DNA of 64,000 nt from Bacillus sp. 2B10 (GCA_003946805.1 RPSH01000012.1:31085-95084); one strand, 5' to 3'. Counted from the first letter of the stretch, positions 18,798 through 28,637 are shown. Notes: generated by a model not told the origin, from the letters alone. Program-made: numbers and translations.

Positions 18798-18988
18798 GCG
18801 ACTGGTTCTCCACGGCGATCGAGATGCAGCGCGAAATCCTGCGCGCGCAGCAGGCGCAGCTCGACGCGGCCAGAAAGCTGCTCGACACCGCCGAAACGCG
18901 CGACATGACCGAGGTGGGCAAGCAGATCGCCGATGCGCAGGCAGAGGCGTGGACCGCGTGGGCGCGCTTCTGGGGCGCAGGAAAATGA
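18794..18988 (+). CDS. Small helical protein of unknown function between murC and murB
   Basis: A 64-residue protein starting in an ATGA overlap with murC and ending in an ATGA overlap with murB, so it is firmly built into the coupled translation of the cluster. It has no signal peptide and no membrane segment. The sequence is predicted to be nearly all helix, with a Gln/Ala/Arg-rich amphipathic stretch ([20 protein letters not shown], about residues 10-29) and a Trp-rich C-terminus ([10 protein letters not shown]). It faintly resembles phasin-like amphipathic helices. I do not recognise a named family. Its place in the operon suggests a role in wall synthesis or division. Confidence 0.75.
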   Translation: MSDWFSTAIEMQREILRAQQAQLDAARKLLDTAETRDMTEVGKQIADAQAEAWTAWARFWGAGK

Positions 18989-19866
18989 CGATGCCGCCGG
19001 TCCGTGGCCGGCTGACCCCGAACGCCCCGCTCGCCCCGCTCGTCTGGTTCAAGGCGGGCGGTAACGCCGAATGGCTGTTCGAACCGGCCGATGCCGACGA
19101 CCTCTCCGACTTCCTGCGCGCGCTCGACGGGAACGCGCCGGTGATGGGGCTGGGGCTGGGCTCGAACCTGATCGTCCGCGACGGCGGCGTGCCGGGCGTG
19201 GTCGTCCGCCTCGGCAAGCCCTTCGCGAAGGTATCCGCCGACGGCCTGACCCTGACCTGTGGCGGCGGGGCGAGCGGTATCCTCGTATCGTCGAGCGCGC
19301 GCGATGCGGGGATTGCCGGCGTCGAGTTCCTGCGCTCGATCCCCGGCACGGTCGGCGGCTTCGTGCGGATGAACGGCGGCGCCTATGGCCGCGAGGTGGC
19401 GGACATACTGGTCGCGGCGGAAGTCCTGCTGCGCGACGGGACGCCGGTGACGCTGTCGTGCGCCGAGCTGAACTATCGCTACCGCCACAGCGACCTGCCC
19501 GACGGCGCGATCGTCGTCTCCGCCACGTTTCGCGGCGAGCAGGGCGAACCGTCGGTCATCCAGGCCGAAATGGACCGCATCGCGTCGGCACGCGAAGCTT
19601 CGCAGCCGTTGCGCTCGAAGACCGGCGGATCGACCTTCAAGAATCCCGACGGCCACAAGGCATGGGCACTGGTCGACGCCGCCGGTTGCCGCGGGCTGCG
19701 CCGGGGCGACGCGCAGGTGTCGGAGAAACACTGCAATTTCCTGCTGAACACCGGCGACGCCACCAGCGCCGATATCGAGGCGCTGGGGGAAGAGGTGCGC
19801 GCGAAGGTTTTGGCGGCATCGGGCGTAACGCTCGAATGGGAAGTTCAGCGCGTGGGGGTGCCGTGA
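18985..19866 (+). CDS. murB: UDP-N-acetylenolpyruvoylglucosamine reductase
   Basis: A 293-residue flavoenzyme that reduces UDP-GlcNAc-enolpyruvate to UDP-MurNAc. FAD-binding features include WFKAGGNAEW near 21-30, GLGLGSNLIVRDGG near 55-68 and the SIPGTVGGFVRMNGGAYG block at 118-135. The catalytic arginine is in YRYRHSD near 164-170 and the proton-donor serine in KTGGSTFKNP (about S216). It is of the short type, with no extra C-terminal domain insertion. It overlaps the preceding small gene by four bases. Confidence 0.96.
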   Translation: MTMPPVRGRLTPNAPLAPLVWFKAGGNAEWLFEPADADDLSDFLRALDGNAPVMGLGLGSNLIVRDGGVPGVVVRLGKPFAKVSADGLTLTCGGGASGILVSSSARDAGIAGVEFLRSIPGTVGGFVRMNGGAYGREVADILVAAEVLLRDGTPVTLSCAELNYRYRHSDLPDGAIVVSATFRGEQGEPSVIQAEMDRIASAREASQPLRSKTGGSTFKNPDGHKAWALVDAAGCRGLRRGDAQVSEKHCNFLLNTGDATSADIEALGEEVRAKVLAASGVTLEWEVQRVGVP

Positions 19867-20042
19867 CCAACCTGTCCCCAACCTCCCCGTTCGGTTCGAG
19901 CAGCTTCGAGCGTAGTCGAGAAGCGCCCGTCGAGAACGCGCGTGCAATAACCGCCGCCTTCTCGACTTCGGGTCTCGACAGGCTCGACCCTGCGCTCGAA
20001 GCAAACGGGTATAGTGTAACAACGAAGGAACCGACCGCGTGA
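19863..20042 (+). CDS. Repeat-derived short ORF bridging murB and ddl (doubtful gene)
   Basis: A 59-codon open frame that begins with GTG in a GTGA overlap with the murB stop and ends in TGA inside a GTGA overlap with the ddl start. Most of it (19886-20009) is a family C palindromic repeat, so the peptide is Ser/Arg/Glu-rich and unlikely to have an independent function. The pattern suggests that a repeat landed between two coupled genes and that an open frame was kept, so ribosomes can still run from murB into ddl. Translation is not proven. Confidence 0.3.
   Translation: MTNLSPTSPFGSSSFERSREAPVENARAITAAFSTSGLDRLDPALEANGYSVTTKEPTA
19886..20009. repeat. Palindromic repeat, family C, between murB and ddl
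   Basis: An imperfect inverted repeat of 124 bases. The left end reads CCCGTTCGGTTCGAGC and the right end, reversed and complemented, CCCGTTTGCTTCGAGC, with matching TCGAGAA blocks inside. It shares the GTCGAGA/CTTCGA word content of a second element at 45471-45589. Similar elements are common in sphingomonads and other proteobacteria. It lengthens the murB-ddl spacing to 172 bases where all other gaps in this part of the cluster are a few bases or overlaps. Confidence 0.7.
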
Positions 20043-20962
20043 CCGACCTCCTCCACATCGTCGTCCTGATGGGCGGCTGGTCGTCGGAACGCGAAGTCTC
20101 GCTCATGTCGGGCGCCGGCGTCGCGACCGCGCTGGAATCGCTCGGCCACCGCGTCACCCGCATCGACATGGACCGCAACATCGCCGCGCGGCTGACCGAG
20201 GCGAAGCCCGACCTCGTCTTCAACGCGCTGCATGGCTCGCCCGGCGAGGATGGCACGGTGCAGGGCATGATGGACCTGATGGGGCTGCGCTACACCCATA
20301 GCGGCCTCGCCACCTCGGTCATCGCGATCGACAAGGTGCTGACCAAGCACGCGCTCGTCCCCGCCGGTGTGCCGATGCCCGGCGGTCGCATCGTGAAGAC
20401 GCAGGAACTGTTCGAACGCGATCCCTTGCCGCGCCCCTATGTCCTGAAACCGGTGAGCGAAGGCTCTTCGGTCGGCGTCGCGATCGTCACCGACGACAGC
20501 AACTACGGCAACCCGATCGCGCAGGGCTCGAAAGGCCCGTGGCAGGAATTCGACGAACTCCTCGCCGAACCGTTCATCCGCGGGCGCGAACTGACCACCG
20601 CGGTCCTTGGCGATCGCGCGCTGGGCGTCACCGAACTCAAGCCCAAGAGCGGCTTCTACGATTACGACAGCAAATATACCGACGGCCTGACCGAACATGT
20701 CTGCCCCGCCGACATTCCCGACGACATCGCGCAGGCATGCATGGCTTATGCCGTCACCGCCCACCGCGTGCTGGGGTGCAAGGGCGCGTCGCGCACCGAT
20801 TTCCGCTGGGATGACGAGCGTGGCATCGACGGGCTGTTCGTCCTCGAAACCAATACCCAGCCGGGCATGACTCCGCTAAGCCTCGTCCCCGAACAGGCGC
20901 GGCATGTCGGCATGCGCTACGAACAGCTCGTCGGCTGGATCGTGGAAGAGGCGATGCGATGA
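20039..20962 (+). CDS. ddl: D-alanine:D-alanine ligase
   Basis: A 307-residue ATP-grasp enzyme that makes the D-Ala-D-Ala dipeptide used by MurF. MGGWSSEREVSLMSG near 10-24 is the family N-terminal signature, LHGSPGEDGTVQG near 64-76 binds substrate, KPVSEGSSVGV near 140-150 contributes to the ATP site, and FVLETNTQPGMT near 266-277 holds the metal ligands. GTG start at 20039. The repeat-derived frame upstream overlaps it by four bases. The ftsQ start overlaps its stop. Confidence 0.95.
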   Translation: MTDLLHIVVLMGGWSSEREVSLMSGAGVATALESLGHRVTRIDMDRNIAARLTEAKPDLVFNALHGSPGEDGTVQGMMDLMGLRYTHSGLATSVIAIDKVLTKHALVPAGVPMPGGRIVKTQELFERDPLPRPYVLKPVSEGSSVGVAIVTDDSNYGNPIAQGSKGPWQEFDELLAEPFIRGRELTTAVLGDRALGVTELKPKSGFYDYDSKYTDGLTEHVCPADIPDDIAQACMAYAVTAHRVLGCKGASRTDFRWDDERGIDGLFVLETNTQPGMTPLSLVPEQARHVGMRYEQLVGWIVEEAMR

Positions 20963-21891
20963 CCCAGACCGGCAAGCGCGTCGTCCAGACCCGCACCGTG
21001 AAACCCAAGCGCCGCGTCCAGGCCAAGCGCCCGGTCCGCGTCTCGGTCCTCGATCAGGCGGTGGCCGCGCTCCCCGGCGGTGCCGCGACCGCGCGGCGCA
21101 TCGTCGGCTGGAGCCTGACCGCCGGTGCCGGCGCGATCGTCATCGCGCTCGCCAACTGGTTCGGGCTGTTCGGCATGGTCGGCGTGGCGGCGGCCGAGGC
21201 GGTCGGCGCGGCGGGCTTCCGCGTCGAACAGATCGAGGTGACCGGGCTCAAGCGGATGGACGCCACCTCGGTCTATGCCGTCGCGCTCGACCAGCGCTCG
21301 CGCGCGATGCCGCTGGTCGATCTCGACGCCACGCGGCAGAAGCTGCTCGACTATGGCTGGATCGCCGACGCCCGCGTCTCGCGCCGGCTGCCCGACACGC
21401 TGGTCGTCGACGTGGTCGAACGCGATCCCGCCGCCGTGTGGCAGAACAAGGGTCAGCTGATGCTGATCGACGAGGGCGGCGTGCTCCTCGACGGCGTACA
21501 GCCCAACCGGATGCCGCGCCTGCCGCTGGTGATCGGCGACGGCGCCAATGCGAAGGAACCGGCCTATCGCAGGCTGATGGCTGCCGCGCCGGCGCTCAAG
21601 CCGGTGGTGAAGGCCGCGATCTGGGTCGGCAATCGCCGCTGGGACATCCTGTTCCAGACCGGCGAGCGGCTGGTCCTGCCCGAAGGCGACCGGGAATCGG
21701 CGCGCGCACTGGTCAAGTTCGCGCAGCTCGACGGGACGCTCGGCCTGCTGGGCAAGGGCTATGACCGGTTCGACCTGCGCGATCCGACCAAGCTGGTCGT
21801 GCGGATGAAGCATGCGACGCCGGACAACGGGGACGACGGCAGCGAACAGGGTAACGGCACCGCGACCGCGCAACCGGTCGACGGCGACTGA
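20959..21891 (+). CDS. ftsQ: Cell-division protein FtsQ
   Basis: A 310-residue bitopic divisome protein. A strongly basic cytoplasmic N-terminus (about 1-48) precedes one transmembrane helix (about 49-75), then the periplasmic POTRA domain (FRVEQIEVTGLKRM near 87-100, followed by WIADARVSRRLPDTLVVDV near 134-152) and the FtsQ beta domain. FtsQ links the early cytoplasmic ring to FtsL/FtsB. Overlaps ddl by four bases and ends 16 bases before ftsA, whose ribosome site AGGGGGCAGGGA lies in the gap. Confidence 0.93.
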   Translation: MTQTGKRVVQTRTVKPKRRVQAKRPVRVSVLDQAVAALPGGAATARRIVGWSLTAGAGAIVIALANWFGLFGMVGVAAAEAVGAAGFRVEQIEVTGLKRMDATSVYAVALDQRSRAMPLVDLDATRQKLLDYGWIADARVSRRLPDTLVVDVVERDPAAVWQNKGQLMLIDEGGVLLDGVQPNRMPRLPLVIGDGANAKEPAYRRLMAAAPALKPVVKAAIWVGNRRWDILFQTGERLVLPEGDRESARALVKFAQLDGTLGLLGKGYDRFDLRDPTKLVVRMKHATPDNGDDGSEQGNGTATAQPVDGD

Positions 21892-21907
21892 ACAGGGGGC
21901 AGGGACC

Positions 21908-23167
21908 ATGGCGAAGACGGCACCGGAAGGGATCATCACCGCACTCGACATCGGCACGTCGAAGGTGTCGGCAATGATCGCGCAGGCGGGCGAGGGCGGC
22001 GAACTGACCGTGCTCGGCACCGGCCAGCGCGAGAGCCGCGGCGTCAAGCGCGGCTATATCGCCGACATGAAGGCGACCGAGACGGCGGTGCGCGAAGCGG
22101 TGGAACAGGCCGAACGCATCGCCGGCTTCAATATCGAGGATGTGTGGGTCAGCTTCTCGGCCGGGGGCCTCGTGTCCGACATCGTCAAGCTGGAGGTCGA
22201 TCTGGGCGGCCACCGCGTCGAACAGTCGGACATCGATGCGCTGCTGAAGGCCGGTCGCAACGCGATCGATCCGGGCCAGCGCATGGTGCTGCACGCGCAG
22301 CCGATGCGCTACACGCTCGACGGGCTCGGCGGGGTGAAGGAGCCCAAGGGCCTGCACGCCGACCGCCTCGGCGTCGAGATCCACGTCGTCGCGACCGAAG
22401 GCTCGCCGGTCCGCAACCTCGACCTGTGCGTCCGCTCGGCGCATCTGGAGACGAAGTCGATCGTCGCCGCCCCGGTCGCCACCGGTCTCGCCTGCCTGTC
22501 GGAGGAGGAGCGCGAACTCGGCGTCGCGCTGGTCGAGATCGGCGCGGGGATCACCAACGTCTCGGTCTTCGCCAACGGCGTGCTGACCGGCCTCGCCTCG
22601 ATCGCCATGGGGGCCAGCGACATCACCGACGACGTCGCCTCCGCCTTCGGCACCAACCGTGCGCAGGCCGAGCGGCTGAAATGCTTCTATGGCTCCGCCA
22701 ACATGTCCCCGCGCGACAATCACGACATGATCGATGTCGCGCCGGTCCGCGTCGACGAGGATGCGGAGGGGACCCGCATCACCCGTGCGCAGCTGATCGC
22801 GGTGATCCGCCAGCGGCTCGACCGTCTGGTGGCGGAGATCAACAAGGAACTGCGCCGGTTGAACTTCGAGGACCCGGTCGGGCGGCAGGTGGTGCTGACC
22901 GGCGGCGGCGCGGAGCTGAAGGGGATCGCCGACTATGCGCAGCAGGCGCTGGGTCGTCCGGTCCGCGTCGGCCGCGCCCGCGGGCTGGTCGCGCTGCCCG
23001 ACGCGCATTCCGGCCCGGGATTCGCGACGCTCGCCGGCCTCGCCATGTTCGCCGCGTCGAACCCGGTCGACCTGCGCGCGTTGCAGCCGACGCAACAGAT
23101 GGTATCGCGCCCCAGCACCGGTGCGCTGTTCCAGCGTCTGATGACCGCATTCCGCACGAACTATTGA
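21908..23167 (+). CDS. ftsA: Cell-division protein FtsA
   Basis: A 419-residue actin-like ATPase that tethers FtsZ to the membrane and recruits later division proteins. ALDIGTSKVSAMIA near 12-25 is the phosphate-1 loop, VEIGAGITNVSVF near 205-217 the phosphate-2 loop, LTGGGAELKGI near 328-338 the adenosine motif. The C-terminal RLMTAFRTNY resembles the amphipathic membrane-targeting helix. ATG 21908 has a good ribosome site; the upstream open-frame extension is ftsQ in another frame. Confidence 0.96.
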   Translation: MAKTAPEGIITALDIGTSKVSAMIAQAGEGGELTVLGTGQRESRGVKRGYIADMKATETAVREAVEQAERIAGFNIEDVWVSFSAGGLVSDIVKLEVDLGGHRVEQSDIDALLKAGRNAIDPGQRMVLHAQPMRYTLDGLGGVKEPKGLHADRLGVEIHVVATEGSPVRNLDLCVRSAHLETKSIVAAPVATGLACLSEEERELGVALVEIGAGITNVSVFANGVLTGLASIAMGASDITDDVASAFGTNRAQAERLKCFYGSANMSPRDNHDMIDVAPVRVDEDAEGTRITRAQLIAVIRQRLDRLVAEINKELRRLNFEDPVGRQVVLTGGGAELKGIADYAQQALGRPVRVGRARGLVALPDAHSGPGFATLAGLAMFAASNPVDLRALQPTQQMVSRPSTGALFQRLMTAFRTNY

Positions 23168-23276
23168 CTTTTTATTACCATCGGGCCGGGTGGGGGGCTA
23201 GGATCGTCCCCCGGCTTGATGCACAACCGCCTTTCGAAATTTGTGCCCGGTGCCGGCCGGGACAGGGAGACCGAGT

Positions 23277-24797
23277 ATGAGCATCGAATTTCTGGCACCC
23301 GACGTGGATGAGCTGACCCCGCGTATCACCGTCATCGGGGTCGGCGGTGCCGGCGGCAACGCGATCGCCAACATGATCCGTGCCGAGGTGCAGGGGGTCG
23401 AGTTCCTCGTCGCCAACACCGATGCGCAGGCGTTGAAGCAGTCGTCCGCGCCGCAGCGTATCCAGCTGGGTGCCAAGATCACGCAGGGGCTCGGTGCCGG
23501 CAGCCGTCCCGAAATCGGTCGCGCCGCGGCCGAGGAAACCATCGAGCAGGTGCAGAAGAGCCTCGAGGGCGCGCACATGTGCTTCATCGCCGCCGGCATG
23601 GGCGGCGGCACCGGCACCGGCGCCGCCCCGGTGATCGCGAAAGCGGCGCGCGAGATGGGCATCCTGACCGTCGGCGTCGTGACCCGTCCGTTCGCGTTCG
23701 AGGGCAAGCGCCGCGCGAAGTCGGCCGATGCCGGGATCGAGGAACTGCAGAAATATGTCGATACGCTGATCGTCATCCCGAACCAGAACCTGTTCCTGAT
23801 CGCCAACGCCAACACGACCTTCAAGCAGGCCTTCGAAATGGCCGACGAAGTGTTGCAGCAGGGCGTGCGCGGCATCACCGACCTGATGGTCATGCCCGGC
23901 CTCATCAACCTCGACTTCGCCGACGTCCGTTCGGTGATGCAGGAAATGGGCAAGGCGATGATGGGCACCGGCGAGGCCGAGGGCGACAACCGCGCGATCG
24001 AGGCCGCGCAGCAGGCGATCGCCAACCCGCTGCTCGACGGCGTGTCGCTGAACGGCGCCAAGGGCGTGATCGTGTCGATCACCGGCGGCGACGACATGCG
24101 CCTGCTGGAGGTCGACGAGGCCGCGAACCACATCCGCGAGCTGGTCGACGACGACGCCAACATCATCTGGGGTTCGGCGTTCAACAGCGAGCTGGAAGGC
24201 AAGATCCGCGTCTCGGTCGTCGCTACGGGCATCGAGGACGAGGCCCCGTCGCAGGCTGCGCCGCAGCCGGCACAGGCTGAACCGACCCGCGCCTTCTCGT
24301 TCAACGCGCCGCGCCGCCCCGCCGCCCCGACGGCACCTGCCGCCGCGCCGGTCGCGCCCAGCGGTGCCGCTGCCGAGCATCTCGACGAGGCACCGGCGCC
24401 CGCGCCGATGGACCGTTTCCCGCAAGGAACGAGCCAGCCTTCGGCGTCGGAGCGCGTCGTGCCGCATTCGACCTACGACACGCCGGCCACCGCGGCGCAT
24501 GACGAGGACGAACTGGTCCTTGGCGCCGAACAGGCCGCCGCCCCGATGCCCGCCCCGATGCCCGCGCCGACCCCGGCGAGCGACTTCGGTGCGTCGTCCA
24601 GCGACGGCCGTCGCCGCTGGCTGACCCCCGACGCCCCGGCCGAGGCTCCGCGCAACGAGGCCCCGCCGGCACGCAAGCCCGGCGGCACGCTGTTCGAACG
24701 CATGGCCAATGCCGGCCGCGCCCCCGCGCGCGGCACCGACGATGCGAAGGAACCGCTGGACATCCCCCGCTTCCTGCATCGCCAGAACAATCAGTAG
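23277..24797 (+). CDS. ftsZ: Cell-division GTPase FtsZ
   Basis: A 506-residue tubulin homologue forming the Z ring. [12 protein letters not shown] near 19-30, GGGTGTG at 109-115 (GTP signature loop) and [11 protein letters not shown] (T7 loop, near 209-219) are intact. After the GTPase core (to about residue 320) comes a Pro/Ala-rich disordered linker of about 170 residues, then the conserved tail DIPRFLHRQ that binds FtsA and other partners. The long linker is typical of alphaproteobacteria. The 109-base gap after ftsA holds a ribosome site (GGGAG) and room for a separate promoter, though I cannot pick one confidently. Confidence 0.97.
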   Translation: MSIEFLAPDVDELTPRITVIGVGGAGGNAIANMIRAEVQGVEFLVANTDAQALKQSSAPQRIQLGAKITQGLGAGSRPEIGRAAAEETIEQVQKSLEGAHMCFIAAGMGGGTGTGAAPVIAKAAREMGILTVGVVTRPFAFEGKRRAKSADAGIEELQKYVDTLIVIPNQNLFLIANANTTFKQAFEMADEVLQQGVRGITDLMVMPGLINLDFADVRSVMQEMGKAMMGTGEAEGDNRAIEAAQQAIANPLLDGVSLNGAKGVIVSITGGDDMRLLEVDEAANHIRELVDDDANIIWGSAFNSELEGKIRVSVVATGIEDEAPSQAAPQPAQAEPTRAFSFNAPRRPAAPTAPAAAPVAPSGAAAEHLDEAPAPAPMDRFPQGTSQPSASERVVPHSTYDTPATAAHDEDELVLGAEQAAAPMPAPMPAPTPASDFGASSSDGRRRWLTPDAPAEAPRNEAPPARKPGGTLFERMANAGRAPARGTDDAKEPLDIPRFLHRQNNQ

Positions 24798-24809
24798 GCG
24801 ACCGTTGCT

Positions 24810-25214
24810 ATGCCGCCCCGTGACTCGTTTCGCGGGGCGGCGCGTATTGCGATCTTCCTTCAGGCGGCCTGCTTCTCGATCGGCGCGTTGAACCATGCGC
24901 GCGATTTCGTGATCGGGGGGTGGCGGCCTTATCGCTGGGCGCCGTTGCCCGCGTTCGAGCTATATTGGTCGGCGCTTATCCTGCTCGATCTGTCGGTAGT
25001 GGTGCTGTTGACGATCGGGCGAATACGGGCAGGACTGCTTGTCGGCCTTGCGATCATGGTCAGCGACGTGGCTATCAACGTCGTTGCGACCCGGATGATG
25101 GGCTTTGCCGATTTCGGATGGCCGCTGCTGTTTCAGGTGGCACTGCTCGGTTCCATTCTCGGGTCGATCGGGTTCCTGTGGACTGCGGGGAAACGGCCGG
25201 CCGGTTTCGGTTGA
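24810..25214 (+). CDS. Four-helix integral membrane protein, unknown
   Basis: A 134-residue protein with about four hydrophobic helices (about residues 10-28, 48-70, 72-95 and 104-124). It starts 12 bases after the ftsZ stop, so it is probably co-transcribed with the end of the dcw cluster. No family motif is visible to me. The spacing argues for co-expression but not for a division role. It ends before a 277-base gap. Confidence 0.6.
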   Translation: MPPRDSFRGAARIAIFLQAACFSIGALNHARDFVIGGWRPYRWAPLPAFELYWSALILLDLSVVVLLTIGRIRAGLLVGLAIMVSDVAINVVATRMMGFADFGWPLLFQVALLGSILGSIGFLWTAGKRPAGFG

Positions 25215-25366
25215 TAGCGGCGTAGGCGAGGCAAACGGTTGGACGCGTGCGCTCGACCTTGCCCAAACCCCTTTCCTACAACAACACATCCTGCCAGCCT
25301 GTCGCTTCCCGTTTCGCAACCGACCCGTTTCCCGACCCGCAATCCGCACGCCGCACCAAATGCGCA

Positions 25367-25391
25367 CGAGTGTGACTTTCGTGACCTTTGG
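25367..25391 (+). promoter_or_regulatory. Conserved 25-base upstream signal, copy 1 (GTGAC direct repeat)
   Basis: The core is a direct repeat, GTGAC-TTTC-GTGAC, followed by CTTTGG. The same 25 bases, with a single C/T change, recur at 43835-43859 upstream of hemF. Both lie about 100 bases before a start codon and in the same orientation relative to the gene. The word can also be read as codons (SVTFVTFG) after an ATG at 25360, so a leader peptide is possible as well as a protein-binding site. Confidence 0.5.
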
Positions 25392-25491
25392 ACCGCATGG
25401 CTCGCTTCATCGTCACCACCACTCGTTTCGTCGCCGGACCGCCGCCCGAACATTCCCCGTTCAGCCGCCGCATGGTTAAGCGGTCGCGCCC

Positions 25492-27480
25492 ATGACCCGA
25501 CTCTCACCGCTTCATCTGACCGCGCTGCTGCTCGCCACCGCGTTGCCCCTGCCCGCCGCGGCGCAGACCGGGGCGATCGTCCAGCCGCCGACGCCCAACG
25601 CCGACCGCCTGTCGGAACAGATGCGCGTCCTCGGCCGCAGCCCGAACGACGTGTCGGCGCTGGTGGAGGCGGGGCGGCTGTCGGGCAAGCTCGGCGATAC
25701 CGATGCGGCGATGCAGTTCCTCGCGCGTGCCGAGAAGGTCGCGCCGAACGACCCGCGCATCCGTGCCGCCCGCGGCGTCGCGCTGGTCGGGATGGAGCGG
25801 CCGGGCGAGGCGCTGGCGCTGTTCGCCTCGGCCGAGCGTGCCGGCGTGAACATGACTCCCTATCTCGCCGAGCGGGGCCTTGCCTACGACCTGCTCGGCC
25901 GCGGATCGCTGGCCCAGGCTGATTACCGGCAGGCGCTGCGTGCGGGCGACGATGACGAGGTGACCCGCCGTCTCGCGCTGTCGCTCGGCATCGATGGCGA
26001 CATGGCCGGCTCGACCGCCATACTGAACCCGCTGCTCCAGCGCGGCGACCGTGCCGCATGGCGGGTGCGCGCCTTCGTCCTCGCCATGTCGGGCGACGCC
26101 GCCGGTGCGGACAAGATCACCGCCAGCGTGCTGCCCGGCTTCTCCGCCAGCCTCTCGCCCTTCTTCCGCCGCCTGCCCCAGCTGGCCGGGGCCGATCGCG
26201 CCTTCGCCGTCCATTATGGCCGACTGGTGCCGAGTCCCGAGCGGCTGGCCGATGCCCGGCTCGCCCCGCCGCTGCCCGCGCCGGTCCGCACCGCGCCGCC
26301 GGTCGCGCTGGCCTCCGCCACGCCTGTCGCCGCCGCGGCCCCGGCCCGCACCGCCGCGCGCCGCCCGACCTATGCCGAGCGCCGCGCCGAACGCCAGCGC
26401 GAGGCGCAAGCCATACAGGTCGCGCAGACCGAAGCGACCCGCCGCGCCGCCGAAGCCCGTGCGCAGCAACTGGCACAGGCGCAGGCCGCGCAGGCCGAGG
26501 CGACCCGTCGCGCCGCCGACGCCCGCGCGCAGCAACTCGCGCAGGCGCAGGCCGACGAGGCCGCCCGCCGCGCCGCGCTGGCCCAGCGTCAGCTTGCCGC
26601 GCAGCAGGCCGAACAGGCGCGTATCGCCGAAGCGACCCGTGTCGAGGCGGAGCGCGTCGCCGCCGCCCGCGCCGACGAACGCCGGGTCGCCGCCGAGGCG
26701 CTGGCCGTGCGCGACCGCGCCGAACAGGCCGCCCGCCCGCCGGTTCAGGTCGCCGCCGCGCCGGTGCCCGTGACCGTGGTCGACCGCCCGCCGGACGCTG
26801 CGCCCGCGCCGCCCGCCGCTCCGGTCGCCGTCGCCGGCAACCCCGCACCGGCCACGGCGCCCGCCGCCTCCAGCGCAGCCGCGACCGTCGCCGCGCGCAG
26901 AGGTTCGAACGACGATGTCCTCGCCCGGATCATCCGCAACCTCGACATCCCGGCCTCCGAACTGGGCGTCGGTCCGCCGCTCGCCCCGGTCGCCGCCCCC
27001 TCGACCCTCGCTGCCGAGGCCGAAGCCGCCCGCCGCGCCGCGATCGCCCGCGAAGCGACGGCTCGCGCCGCCGAGGCCGCCGAAGCGAAGAAGGAAGCCG
27101 CCGCCCGCGCCGCCACCGCCAAAAAGGCCGCCGAAGCCAAACGCCTCGCCGACGAGAAGAAGGCCGAGGCTGCCGAGGCCGCCCGCCTCGCACAGGTCAA
27201 GCGCGCCGATCCCGAACGCCACTGGGTCCAGATCGCGGGCGGCGCCAACGTCGCCGGCCTTCCCGCCGCATGGGGCATCATGGCGGGCAAGGCACCCGCG
27301 CTGAAGGGGCGGCAGGCCTGGACCACGCCGCTGCGCGCGACCAACCGCCTGCTCACCGGCCCGTTCAAGAGCGATGCCGAGGCACAGGACTTCGTCAACA
27401 CGCTGCGCAAATCGGGGGTGCAGGCGTTCGCCTTCACCAGCGAGGCGGGGCAGAAGGTCGTGCGGGTCCCGGTCAAGTGA
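25492..27480 (+). CDS. Secreted TPR and SPOR domain protein
   Basis: A 662-residue envelope protein. It has a signal peptide ending at PAAAQ (about residue 25), then TPR-like helical repeats to about 230 ([18 protein letters not shown], then [21 protein letters not shown]). A long Ala/Gln/Arg/Glu-rich charged helix region (about 290-620) includes a near-perfect 22-residue duplication encoded at 26425-26556. A C-terminal SPOR domain (about 582-662, [13 protein letters not shown] onward) should bind denuded septal glycan, so a septum-associated periplasmic protein is expected. Ends in a GTGA overlap with the dNTPase gene. Confidence 0.8.
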   Translation: MTRLSPLHLTALLLATALPLPAAAQTGAIVQPPTPNADRLSEQMRVLGRSPNDVSALVEAGRLSGKLGDTDAAMQFLARAEKVAPNDPRIRAARGVALVGMERPGEALALFASAERAGVNMTPYLAERGLAYDLLGRGSLAQADYRQALRAGDDDEVTRRLALSLGIDGDMAGSTAILNPLLQRGDRAAWRVRAFVLAMSGDAAGADKITASVLPGFSASLSPFFRRLPQLAGADRAFAVHYGRLVPSPERLADARLAPPLPAPVRTAPPVALASATPVAAAAPARTAARRPTYAERRAERQREAQAIQVAQTEATRRAAEARAQQLAQAQAAQAEATRRAADARAQQLAQAQADEAARRAALAQRQLAAQQAEQARIAEATRVEAERVAAARADERRVAAEALAVRDRAEQAARPPVQVAAAPVPVTVVDRPPDAAPAPPAAPVAVAGNPAPATAPAASSAAATVAARRGSNDDVLARIIRNLDIPASELGVGPPLAPVAAPSTLAAEAEAARRAAIAREATARAAEAAEAKKEAAARAATAKKAAEAKRLADEKKAEAAEAARLAQVKRADPERHWVQIAGGANVAGLPAAWGIMAGKAPALKGRQAWTTPLRATNRLLTGPFKSDAEAQDFVNTLRKSGVQAFAFTSEAGQKVVRVPVK

Positions 27481-28637
27481 GGGCGAACTGGGCCGCCGAT
27501 CCGCAGGCGCATGGCGGGCGGCTCCACCCCGAACCGGGCGACGCCACGCGCGGTCCCCGCGACGCGTTCCAGCGCGACCGTGACCGCATCATCCATTCGA
27601 TCAGCTTCCGTCGCCTGCGCCACAAGACGCAGGTGTTCATGGCGCCCGATGGCGACCATTTCCGCGTCCGGCTGACCCACAGCCTCGAGGTCGCGCAAAT
27701 CGGCCGCGCCGTCGCCCGGACGCTGGGCCTGAACGAGGACCTGACCGAGGCGCTGTGCCTCGCCCACGATATCGGCCACCCGCCCTTCGGCCATGCGGGG
27801 GAGGATGCGCTGCGCAAGGCGATGGCGGCGCATGGCGGCTTCGACCATAATGGGCAGACGCTGCGCACGCTGACCTGGCTCGACAGCCCGTACCCCCGCT
27901 GGCGTGGCCTGAACCTCACCTGGGATACGCTGGAGGGGCTGGCGAAGCACAACGGGCCGATCCCGACGCCCGGCTGGGCGCTGGCGCAGGCCGATGCCGC
28001 GCACGCCCTGCGGCTGGACGAATGGCCGTCGCTGGAGGCGCAGGTCGCGGCGATCGCCGACGACATCGCCTATGACAATCACGACATCGACGACGGCCTG
28101 CGTGCGGGGCTGCTGACGCTCGACCAGTTGCTCGCCGTGCCGTTCGTCGCCGCCGGCTGGGACGTGGTTCGCGCGCGCTTTCCCGATGTGCCGGCCGACC
28201 GGCTGGTCGGCGAACTCACCCGGTCGCAGATCGGATCGATGGTCAACGACCTGATCGCCGAGACCCGCCGTCGCACCGCAGCCGCCGGTGTCGAAACCGT
28301 CGCCGACGTCCGCGCCGCGGGTCGGTGCCTCGCCCATTTCTCGCCCGAAATGGCGGAGGCGGAGCGGACGCTCAAGCGCTTCATGTATGCCAATCTCTAC
28401 CACCATCCGCGCCAGCTCGCGGCGGCGCAGATCGCCGAACAGGTCGTCGATGGCCTGTTCGCCGCCTATCACGCTGATCCCGCGGCGATGCACGATGGCT
28501 GGCGCGAGAGCCTGCCCGCGGACGAACCCGACCGCAGCCGCCATATCGCCGACTATGTCGCGGGCATGACCGATCGCTTCGCGGTGCGCTGCTACGGGCA
28601 GGTCGTCGGGCCGATCGACCTGCCCGACGGGTTCTGA
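27477..28637 (+). CDS. dgt: Deoxyguanosinetriphosphate triphosphohydrolase-like protein
   Basis: A 386-residue HD-domain dNTP triphosphohydrolase of the dGTPase-like type. [22 protein letters not shown] near the N-terminus is the family signature. The metal site is formed by H68 (LTHSLEVAQ), H97/D98 ([16 protein letters not shown]) and an aspartate in ADDIAYD near 195. It would hydrolyse dNTPs to nucleoside plus triphosphate and so adjust nucleotide pools. GTG 27477 overlaps the SPOR gene stop. The long upstream open frame is a shadow of that gene. Confidence 0.92.
   Translation: MRANWAADPQAHGGRLHPEPGDATRGPRDAFQRDRDRIIHSISFRRLRHKTQVFMAPDGDHFRVRLTHSLEVAQIGRAVARTLGLNEDLTEALCLAHDIGHPPFGHAGEDALRKAMAAHGGFDHNGQTLRTLTWLDSPYPRWRGLNLTWDTLEGLAKHNGPIPTPGWALAQADAAHALRLDEWPSLEAQVAAIADDIAYDNHDIDDGLRAGLLTLDQLLAVPFVAAGWDVVRARFPDVPADRLVGELTRSQIGSMVNDLIAETRRRTAAAGVETVADVRAAGRCLAHFSPEMAEAERTLKRFMYANLYHHPRQLAAAQIAEQVVDGLFAAYHADPAAMHDGWRESLPADEPDRSRHIADYVAGMTDRFAVRCYGQVVGPIDLPDGF

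Noticed and set aside
23164..23204. A promoter for ftsZ (TTGACT ... TAGGAT)
   Set aside because: The two boxes are 29 bases apart, too far for a sigma-70 promoter. A separate ftsZ promoter is likely but I could not place it.
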